A DNA stretch of 11,983 nucleotides from NCBI GenBank assembly GCA_945837185.1, contig CAMAMZ010000059.1, positions 1 to 11,983 of the forward strand, in the 5' to 3' direction. Shown one piece after another: positions 5,824-11,983 of this stretch (position 1 is the first letter of the stretch; every line of letters starts with the position of its first letter). Source of the stretch: an uncultured Bacteroidales bacterium. GTDB lineage: Bacteria > Bacteroidota > Bacteroidia > Bacteroidales > Bacteroidaceae. The notes under the pieces are model-generated. The model had not been told where the DNA came from. It worked only from the letters and a program-made list of their open reading frames with translations, and did no database searches. The translations under genes were made by a program, and so were the position numbers.

Positions 5824-7007
5824 TAGCGCGTATTCTGATTCCCATCCTGTTGGCAGTCCTTCTAACCGACCTTTATATCGACCGCCGATTTACACGCCGT
5901 CGCTGTAGCAGCAGATGGAAGCGTTGCCTGTGGCTGTTGCCCAGTGTAGCCATTTATATCCTTTCCTTCCTACTTGCGTCAGAGAAGAGTTTTGTGCCTG
6001 CCGATGTGCTGTATATCCACCTCTACCTATTATTATTAGGTGTTTATCTGTTGCCCCGTCTGCTCTTTGTGGTGTGCTCCGCTGTGGGATGGGGCATCCG
6101 TGTGATGGCTGGCAAGAAAGATAACTGGGGTAATTTGGTGGGCTTTGCTGTGGCTGTTACCTGTGTGGTCATGGTGGTGTATGGCGCCACGATAGGGTGG
6201 CGCAACCTTCAGGTGAAACATGTACATCTCACCTTCAGTCAACTGCCACCGGCTTTCGACGGTTACCGCATCGTGCATTTCTCCGATTTCCATGCCGGAA
6301 CCTTTGCAGCCCCTTTGCGCGACTTTGTAGAAGAAGCCGTAGACAGCATGCTGGCGCAACAAGCCGATTTGATTTGCTTTACGGGCGACATACAGAACGT
6401 GCGTCCCGAAGAGTTGCGCCCTGTGGCATATCTCCTCTCAGCCCTTTCGGCCAAGGATGGTGTTTGTTCGGTGATGGGCAACCATGATTACAGTATGTAT
6501 CTGCATGCTGATAGTGCCACCCGTGCGGCCAGTGAGCAGGCCACCGCGAAGGCGGAAGAGGCCATGGGATGGCATGTGTTGCGCAATAGCCATCGCGTGA
6601 TACACAGAGGCAATGACAGTATCTTTGTGGTAGGCACAGAGAATGACGGGCAACCACCCTTCCCCTCCAAAGCCAACTGGCAACAGGCTTTGGCTGGTGT
6701 GCCGCAAGGAGCTTTCACGCTTGTGTTGCAACACGATCCGAGTGCCTGGCGTCGCAATGTCCTGCCCCATACACAGGCAGCCCTCACCCTTAGCGGTCAT
6801 ACCCATGGCGGGCAGTTCGGACTGTTTGGTTGGCGGCCCACCCAATGGCGCTATCCCGACGACTTAGGCCTGTACTCCCATAGCGAAAAGGCAGCAGAGG
6901 AGCCGCGTTACCTTTATATTACAGCCGGGTTGGGAGGCGTGGTGCCCTTCCGTCTGGGCGTGAATCCCGAAATTACCGTGATAACCTTACATAGCGCAAA
7001 ACAATGA
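5820..7007 (+). CDS. membrane-anchored calcineurin-like metallophosphoesterase
   Basis: This is a 395-residue two-part protein. The N-terminal third holds about four transmembrane helices (roughly 5-19, 36-53, 62-90, 107-125). The rest is a binuclear metallophosphoesterase domain with all expected ligands: D156 and H158 in FSDFHAG, D190 in TGDIQN, the GNHD motif at 220-223, H305 in LQHDP, and H327/H329 in GHTHGGQFG. The layout resembles YkuE-type enzymes and Chlamydia LpxG, a UDP-2,3-diacylglucosamine hydrolase of lipid A synthesis. A lipid or nucleotide-lipid phosphodiester substrate is therefore plausible, especially beside a PlsC-type acyltransferase, but the substrate cannot be read from the sequence. 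The ATG overlaps the previous stop by ATGA, and its own stop overlaps the next start the same way. Confidence 0.92.
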   Translation: MIARILIPILLAVLLTDLYIDRRFTRRRCSSRWKRCLWLLPSVAIYILSFLLASEKSFVPADVLYIHLYLLLLGVYLLPRLLFVVCSAVGWGIRVMAGKKDNWGNLVGFAVAVTCVVMVVYGATIGWRNLQVKHVHLTFSQLPPAFDGYRIVHFSDFHAGTFAAPLRDFVEEAVDSMLAQQADLICFTGDIQNVRPEELRPVAYLLSALSAKDGVCSVMGNHDYSMYLHADSATRAASEQATAKAEEAMGWHVLRNSHRVIHRGNDSIFVVGTENDGQPPFPSKANWQQALAGVPQGAFTLVLQHDPSAWRRNVLPHTQAALTLSGHTHGGQFGLFGWRPTQWRYPDDLGLYSHSEKAAEEPRYLYITAGLGGVVPFRLGVNPEITVITLHSAKQ

Positions 7008-7762
7008 AATATCTTTATCGACTTTATCAGCTTGTGGTGGTCTTGCCAGTCTTGCTTGTTTGTTCCATCCTGACCTCTGTAATAACCATCGTGGGTTGTT
7101 TCTTTGGCAACGGTCATTTCTGGGGCTATTATCCCGGCAAATGGTGGGGACGTATCGTAACCGTCCTCTTCCTCTTGCCCGTAAAGGTGCAAGGGCGGGA
7201 GCATCTGCGTAAGGGAGAGTCGTATGTGTTTGTGAGCAATCATCAAGGAGCCTTTGACATCTTCCTGATTTATGGTTTCCTGAACCGCAATTTCAAATGG
7301 ATGATGAAACGAAGTCTCCGTAAGATGCCCTTTGTAGGACAGGCTTGTGAGGCGGCCCATCATATTTTTGTTGACAAGCGTGGTCCCAGCAAGGTGAAGG
7401 AAACCTACGACCGTGCCCGCGACACCTTGCGGGAGGGCATGTCGCTTGTGGTCTTCCCTGAGGGCGCCCGTACCTTTACAGGACACATGGGTGTATTCCG
7501 TCGGGGCGCTTTTATGCTGGCCGATGAGTTACAGCTGCCTGTGGTACCCCTCACCATCAATGGTTCTTTCCAGGTGATGCCCCGTATGCGTGACGGACAT
7601 TTCGTTTGTTGGCATCCGCTCACCCTCACCATCCATGCCCCCATCTATCCTACGGGAAAAGGTGTGGAATACGAGAAGCAGGTGATGGAAAAGTCTTATG
7701 AAGTAATCATGGCCGATTTGGAACCAGCTTTTCAGGGCTTTGTGGCAAATCCCGACCAATAA
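7004..7762 (+). CDS. plsC: 1-acyl-sn-glycerol-3-phosphate acyltransferase family protein
   Basis: This 252-residue protein belongs to the PlsC/LPLAT family, which acylates lysophosphatidic acid to phosphatidic acid at the inner face of the cytoplasmic membrane. The N-terminus has a long hydrophobic anchor (about 9-32) and a second apolar stretch (about 50-60). The four family motifs are present: NHQGAFD (79-85, the NHX4D catalytic pair), the substrate region KRSLRKMPFVG (102-112), FPEGART (151-157) and VVPLTING. All catalytic residues are intact. Bacteroidales often carry several LPLAT paralogues, so it may act on another lysolipid, such as an ornithine- or glycine-lipid precursor. It is last in the ATGA-coupled run that starts at pyrC; a 74-base gap with a new promoter follows. 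Confidence 0.92.
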   Translation: MKYLYRLYQLVVVLPVLLVCSILTSVITIVGCFFGNGHFWGYYPGKWWGRIVTVLFLLPVKVQGREHLRKGESYVFVSNHQGAFDIFLIYGFLNRNFKWMMKRSLRKMPFVGQACEAAHHIFVDKRGPSKVKETYDRARDTLREGMSLVVFPEGARTFTGHMGVFRRGAFMLADELQLPVVPLTINGSFQVMPRMRDGHFVCWHPLTLTIHAPIYPTGKGVEYEKQVMEKSYEVIMADLEPAFQGFVANPDQ

Positions 7763-7781
7763 GAAAAAAATAACAATCACC

Positions 7782-7814
7782 TTGTACGGTTCTCACTTTT
7801 TATCACTATCTTTG
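7782..7814 (+). promoter_or_regulatory. promoter for the glycosyltransferase-mfd pair
   Basis: TATCTTTG (7807-7814) is a good -7 TAnnTTTG element 22 bases before the ATG at 7837. A TTG at 7782-7784 is separated from it by 22 bases, slightly longer than the usual spacing. I see no terminator hairpin between plsC and this promoter, so some read-through from upstream is likely. Confidence 0.65.
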
Positions 7815-7836
7815 CAGAAACAACCACTGTTATTAT

Positions 7837-8583
7837 ATGAATCAAAGCGACAGCATCGTAATTATACCAACTTACAATGAGAAGGAGAATATAGAGAAAA
7901 TCATCCGTGCTGTATTTTCCTTGGAGAAGTGTTTTCATATTCTCGTTATCGATGACGGAAGTCCTGATGGCACGGCACAGATTGTGAAGCGTTTGATGGC
8001 AGAAGTGTTCTCCGGACGCCTTTTCCTCATTGAACGTAGTGGAAAGTTAGGGTTGGGTACCGCCTATATAGCGGGTTTTAAGTGGGCTTTGGAAAAAGGT
8101 TACGACTATATCTTTGAAATGGATGCCGATTTCAGTCATGACCCTGCCGACCTGCCTCGCCTCTATGCTGCTTGTCATGATGAAGGTTACGATGTGGCCA
8201 TAGGCTCCCGTTACGTTAGTGGCGTGAATGTGGTGAACTGGCCTATTGGGCGTGTGCTGATGAGCTATTTCGCCTCGAAATACGTGCGTTTGATAACAGG
8301 CTTCAAGGTGCACGACACTACGGCAGGCTTTAAGTGCTATCGCCGCAGTGTGTTGGCCACCATACCCTTAGACAAGATTCGTTTCAAAGGCTATGCCTTC
8401 CAGATAGAGATGAAATTCACGGCTTATAAGATAGGTTTCCGAATCAAGGAAGTGCCCGTGATATTCGTCAACAGACGTGAAGGAACAAGTAAGATGAGTG
8501 GAGGCATCTTTGGAGAAGCATTCTTCGGTGTGATGCGCCTTCGTTGGGATGGCTGGTTCCGCTCCTATCCCAAGAAGCCATGA
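7837..8583 (+). CDS. polyprenol-phosphate mannosyltransferase-like GT2 glycosyltransferase
   Basis: This 248-residue family-2 glycosyltransferase has the DPM1 pattern. Enzymes of this kind transfer a sugar, usually mannose from GDP-mannose, to a polyprenyl phosphate at the inner membrane face, making a lipid-linked donor for later transfer outside. Visible motifs are VIIPTYNEKENI (8-19), DDGSPDGT (39-46), the metal-binding DADFSHDP (96-103), GSRY (123-126), DTTAGFKCYR (160-169) and VNRREGTSKMS (211-221). It ends soon after the catalytic domain with no C-terminal transmembrane helices, as in short DPM1-like enzymes. The sugar could also be glucose or another hexose. The stop overlaps the mfd start by ATGA. 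Confidence 0.9.
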   Translation: MNQSDSIVIIPTYNEKENIEKIIRAVFSLEKCFHILVIDDGSPDGTAQIVKRLMAEVFSGRLFLIERSGKLGLGTAYIAGFKWALEKGYDYIFEMDADFSHDPADLPRLYAACHDEGYDVAIGSRYVSGVNVVNWPIGRVLMSYFASKYVRLITGFKVHDTTAGFKCYRRSVLATIPLDKIRFKGYAFQIEMKFTAYKIGFRIKEVPVIFVNRREGTSKMSGGIFGEAFFGVMRLRWDGWFRSYPKKP

Positions 8584-11500
8584 CCATTCAGGATTTCTGT
8601 ACCCTCTATGGCTCTTCAGCGCAAGCCAAGGCGTTGACGGGTCTCTTGGCAGATGCTGCCACGCCCCACATCTCGTTGCAAGGCATTTCATGCTCTGCTG
8701 CCCCCTTGCTCTTTGCCGCAGTGGCTCCCCATACGGTCAGTCCGCTTGTTTTTGTGTTGCAGGGAGCAGATGAGGCTGGTTATTTCTATCACGATCTCAC
8801 CCAGGCATTGGGGCAGGAACAGGTGTTGTTCTTTCCCTCAGGCTATCGAAGGGCTGCCAAATACGGGCAGCGCGATGCCGCCAATGAAATATTGCGTACA
8901 GAAGTGCTTGCCCGATTGGCAAGCTACACACCCGCAAATGGTTTCCTCTATCTCGTAACCTATCCTGAAGCCTTGGCCGAACGGGTTGTTTCAAAGCGGC
9001 AGGTAGATAGTCATTGCTTGCACTTGGAAGCCGGACAGACAGTGGACATTGCCGGCTTGGTGAAGGAACTGCGAAACTTGGCATTTCAGGAAACCGACTA
9101 TGTATATGAGCCCGGACAGTTCGCATTAAGAGGCAGCATTCTCGATGTCTTCTCTTTCAGTTGCGAATACCCGTTTCGTATCGATTTCTTTGGTGATGAG
9201 ATTGACACGGTGCGCACCTTTGATGTGCAAGACCAGCTCTCGCGTGAACGCCGGCAAGCCGTGGACATCATGCCTGAACTGGCCGGTTTGCAAGCTGACC
9301 GTGTCTCGCTCCTCAAGCTGTTGCCTGCTGAGAGTCTGTTGGTCATGCGCGACCGCCAGCATGCTTTTGGCATCGTGGAACAAGTGTACCGCGATGGCTT
9401 CTCATCGCAAGCCCTTACCGAACGCATGGAGACAGCCACAGAGGTGGAGCGTGATGCCTTGTTGCGCGAAATGAATAAGGAAACGTTGCTCTGCAAGCCC
9501 ACCACCTTTAAGGAGGAAGCAGCGCTGTTTCGGTGGGTGGAATACGGCCCTGCCGTGCAACGTGCCGATGACAAGGAAGAGAAAGTGGTGGCTGCCGATG
9601 GACAGGCCACGGCAGTGTTGCGTTTCGATATAGCGCCCCAGCCCCTATTTCACAAGAACATGGATCTTCTCCGCAGCTGGTTGGCCGACAGTGTGTTGCA
9701 GCAATACCATATATATATCTTTGCCGACAGTGCCAAGCAACACCAACGTTTGCACGAGATTGTGGAGACTCCCTTTGAGGCCGTTGACCATACGCTCCAT
9801 GAAGGATTCGTTGACCATGCGCTCCGCCTGTGCTGTTTCACCGATCATCAGATTTTCGACCGCTTCCATAAATACAGTCTGCGAAGCGAAAGAGCACGCA
9901 CCGGCAAGATGGCACTTACGCTTAAGGAACTGAAGGAACTGGAGCCAGGTGACTTTATCGTGCATGTCGACCTCGGTATAGGACGCTTCGGAGGATTGGT
10001 ACGCGTGCCGGTGGGCGATAGTTTCCAGGAAGTTATCAGAATCATTTACCAGCGTGGCGACAAAGTGGATGTGTCTATCCATTCCCTCTACAAAATCAGT
10101 AAATACCGCCGTCAGGATACAGGTGAGCCGCCTCGCCTCTCTACGCTGGGCACAGGTGCCTGGGAGAAAATCAAGGAGCGCACAAAGAAACGCATCAAAG
10201 ACATTGCCCGCGACCTGATTAAGCTCTATGCCCGGCGCCGCCATGAGAAGGGTTTCTCCTTCAGTGTCGACACCTATCTGCAACAGGAGTTAGAGGCCAG
10301 TTTCCTGTATGAAGATACCCCCGACCAGTTGAAAGCCACCCAGGAGGTGAAGGCCGATATGGAGCGCGCACGTCCTATGGACCGTTTGGTGTGTGGCGAT
10401 GTAGGCTTTGGCAAGACAGAGGTGGCCATACGTGCTGCCTTCAAGGCGGCCTGCGATTCCAAACAGGTGGCTGTGCTGGTGCCTACCACAGTATTGGCTT
10501 TCCAGCACTACCAGTCGTTCCGCGACCGTTTGCGCAATTTCCCGGTGCGGGTTGACTATCTGAGTCGTGCCCGCACGGCAAAGCAAACCCGCCAAGTGAT
10601 AGAAGACCTGGAGGCAGGACGTATCGACATCCTGGTGGGAACACATAAACTCATCAGTAAACAGGTGAAATGGAAGGATTTGGGACTGCTCATCATCGAT
10701 GAGGAACAGAAGTTTGGCGTGGCCACCAAGGAGAAGTTGCGCACACTGAAGACCAATGTCGATACCCTCACCCTTTCCGCTACTCCCATTCCCCGAACCC
10801 TGCAGTTCTCTTTGATGGGTGCCCGCGACATGAGTATCATCCGCACTCCTCCTCCCAACCGTTATCCTATTTATACCGAACTGGCCACCTATGGGCATGA
10901 GGTGATAGCAGAGGCTATCAATTTCGAGATGAGTCGCAACGGACAGGTGTTTTTCGTCAACGACCGCATTTCCAATCTAACGGAAATAGCGCGGCTGATA
11001 GAGAAATATGTGCCCGACTGCCGTGTGGTGATAGGACATGGGCAGATGCCGCCCGACGAATTGGAGAAGGTAATCATGGGGTTTGTGAGTCATGAGTATG
11101 ATGTGCTTCTCTCTACCACCATTATAGAAAATGGTATCGACATTCCTAATGCCAATACCATTATCATCAACGATGCCCACCGTTTTGGTCTTTCCGACCT
11201 GCACCAGATGCGTGGCAGGGTAGGGCGCAGCAACAAGAAAGCCTTCTGCTACTTGCTGGCACCCCCTAAATCAGTGCTTTCGCCCGAAGCCCGACGTCGC
11301 CTTGAAGCCTTGGAAACCTTCTCTGAGTTGGGAAGTGGCTTCAGCTTGGCCATGCAAGACCTCGACATCCGAGGAGCCGGCAATCTGTTAGGGGCGGAAC
11401 AAAGCGGCTTTATGGAAGATTTGGGCTATGAAACCTATCAGAAGATTCTGTCGCAGGCAGTAACGGAACTTAAGAACGAAGAGTTTCAGGAACTCTATGC

Positions 11501-11983
11501 CCAAGAGGCAGCGGCAGGTGAGACAATTGCTGCTGCAGAATTTGTGGAAGACTGTGCCGTGGAGAGCGACCTTGAGATGTTCTTCCCAGAACGTTATGTG
11601 CCGGGTAGCAGTGAGCGTATGCTCCTGTATCGTGAACTCGATGACATTACCGATGACGATGCTTTGGAGCGCTATCGTCAGCGTTTGATAGACCGTTTTG
11701 GTCCGATTCCCCATGAAGGAGAAGAACTTCTGCAGGTGGTATTGCTGCGCAGATTGGGCAAGGCTTTAGGTTGTGAAAAAATCATGCTCAAACAACAGCG
11801 TATGACACTTCAGCTTGTATCACATCCCGACAGTTTCTATTATCGTAGTGAAACGTTCGGAAAGGTGCTCAATTTTATGACAGCCCATCCTGAACGCTGT
11901 ATGCTCAAGGAAGCAAAAGGCCGTCGTTTGCTTCATATTGCCGATGTTTCCTCGGTGGGAGAGGCTGTTGTGCTCCTCAAAGC
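8580..11983 (+). CDS. mfd: transcription-repair coupling factor Mfd (3' end cut by window)
   Basis: Mfd pushes stalled RNA polymerase off damaged DNA and recruits UvrA. The frame is open from ATG 8580 to the window end (1134 codons plus two bases); by family length only a short C-terminal piece is missing. The N-terminal UvrB-like region (about 1-350) lacks a Walker A motif, as expected. The RNA-polymerase-interaction domain begins near 457 (GDFIVHVDLGIGRFGGL). The RecG-like translocase follows: Walker A GDVGFGKT (606-613), DEEQ box (707-710), SATPIPRT, TTIIENGIDIP (around E850), and the RGRVGR motif starting at R878 followed by NKKAFCYLL. The D7 autoinhibitory domain fills the end. DEEQ replaces the DEEH of E. 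coli, which I believe is usual in Bacteroidetes. The LGIG segment has Leu where His is common. The start overlaps the glycosyltransferase stop (ATGA). Confidence 0.97.
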   Translation, partial: MTIQDFCTLYGSSAQAKALTGLLADAATPHISLQGISCSAAPLLFAAVAPHTVSPLVFVLQGADEAGYFYHDLTQALGQEQVLFFPSGYRRAAKYGQRDAANEILRTEVLARLASYTPANGFLYLVTYPEALAERVVSKRQVDSHCLHLEAGQTVDIAGLVKELRNLAFQETDYVYEPGQFALRGSILDVFSFSCEYPFRIDFFGDEIDTVRTFDVQDQLSRERRQAVDIMPELAGLQADRVSLLKLLPAESLLVMRDRQHAFGIVEQVYRDGFSSQALTERMETATEVERDALLREMNKETLLCKPTTFKEEAALFRWVEYGPAVQRADDKEEKVVAADGQATAVLRFDIAPQPLFHKNMDLLRSWLADSVLQQYHIYIFADSAKQHQRLHEIVETPFEAVDHTLHEGFVDHALRLCCFTDHQIFDRFHKYSLRSERARTGKMALTLKELKELEPGDFIVHVDLGIGRFGGLVRVPVGDSFQEVIRIIYQRGDKVDVSIHSLYKISKYRRQDTGEPPRLSTLGTGAWEKIKERTKKRIKDIARDLIKLYARRRHEKGFSFSVDTYLQQELEASFLYEDTPDQLKATQEVKADMERARPMDRLVCGDVGFGKTEVAIRAAFKAACDSKQVAVLVPTTVLAFQHYQSFRDRLRNFPVRVDYLSRARTAKQTRQVIEDLEAGRIDILVGTHKLISKQVKWKDLGLLIIDEEQKFGVATKEKLRTLKTNVDTLTLSATPIPRTLQFSLMGARDMSIIRTPPPNRYPIYTELATYGHEVIAEAINFEMSRNGQVFFVNDRISNLTEIARLIEKYVPDCRVVIGHGQMPPDELEKVIMGFVSHEYDVLLSTTIIENGIDIPNANTIIINDAHRFGLSDLHQMRGRVGRSNKKAFCYLLAPPKSVLSPEARRRLEALETFSELGSGFSLAMQDLDIRGAGNLLGAEQSGFMEDLGYETYQKILSQAVTELKNEEFQELYAQEAAAGETIAAAEFVEDCAVESDLEMFFPERYVPGSSERMLLYRELDDITDDDALERYRQRLIDRFGPIPHEGEELLQVVLLRRLGKALGCEKIMLKQQRMTLQLVSHPDSFYYRSETFGKVLNFMTAHPERCMLKEAKGRRLLHIADVSSVGEAVVLLK

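Noticed and set aside
7763..7806. Terminator between plsC and the glycosyltransferase
   Set aside because: The stretch is A/T-rich but I could not find a stem followed by a T run.
9098..10898. Several 100-210 codon open frames on the minus strand within the mfd region
   Set aside because: The plus strand holds one continuous Mfd frame with motifs across this whole span; the antisense frames are low in conserved features and rich in Ser/Arg or His, as expected for shadows.

Overview
The window looks like a chromosomal housekeeping segment from a Bacteroidales bacterium, most likely Prevotella or a close relative. Four lines of evidence support this. The intergenic regions carry the Bacteroidetes -7 promoter element TAnnTTTG. 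The DnaX, FtsB-like and Mfd proteins read as Bacteroidales versions. There is a DUF4369-type lipoprotein. The activation module of cobalamin-dependent methionine synthase is a free-standing protein. I see no mobile element, CRISPR array, prophage gene or resistance gene, and no frameshifted or broken gene apart from features cut by the window edges.

Layout, left to right. Positions 1-47 are the 3' part of a tRNA-Arg (anticodon CCG), followed by a terminator hairpin that probably works on both strands. dnaX (clamp-loader tau/gamma) runs on the minus strand from 1917 to 145. A short divergent promoter region (about 1942-1990) separates it from plus-strand genes that fill the rest of the window: an FtsB/DivIC-like division protein overlapping a four-helix membrane protein; then, from a new promoter, a DUF4369-like lipoprotein, dihydroorotase (pyrC), a stand-alone MetH reactivation domain, a membrane-anchored metallophosphoesterase and a PlsC-type acyltransferase; then, from another promoter, a polyprenol-phosphate mannosyltransferase-like GT2 enzyme and mfd, which runs off the right edge.

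The gene order is very tight. pyrC, the MetH activation protein, the phosphoesterase and the acyltransferase are joined by three successive 4-base ATGA stop/start overlaps, and the glycosyltransferase and mfd are joined by a fourth. This implies polycistronic transcripts with translational coupling. The encoded jobs are pyrimidine synthesis, methionine synthase repair, lipid/envelope chemistry, polyprenol-linked sugar supply and transcription-coupled repair. They do not form one pathway and look like a growth-linked housekeeping cluster.

I did not find a clearly new biological system. The observations most worth a second look are the split methionine synthase activation protein, with Asn at a position where the E. 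coli enzyme uses an AdoMet-binding Asp; the uncharacterised membrane protein overlapping the FtsB-like gene; a possible gamma-producing slippage site in dnaX; a short palindrome between the dnaX and ftsB-like promoters; and a His-to-Leu change in the RNA-polymerase-interaction domain of Mfd.
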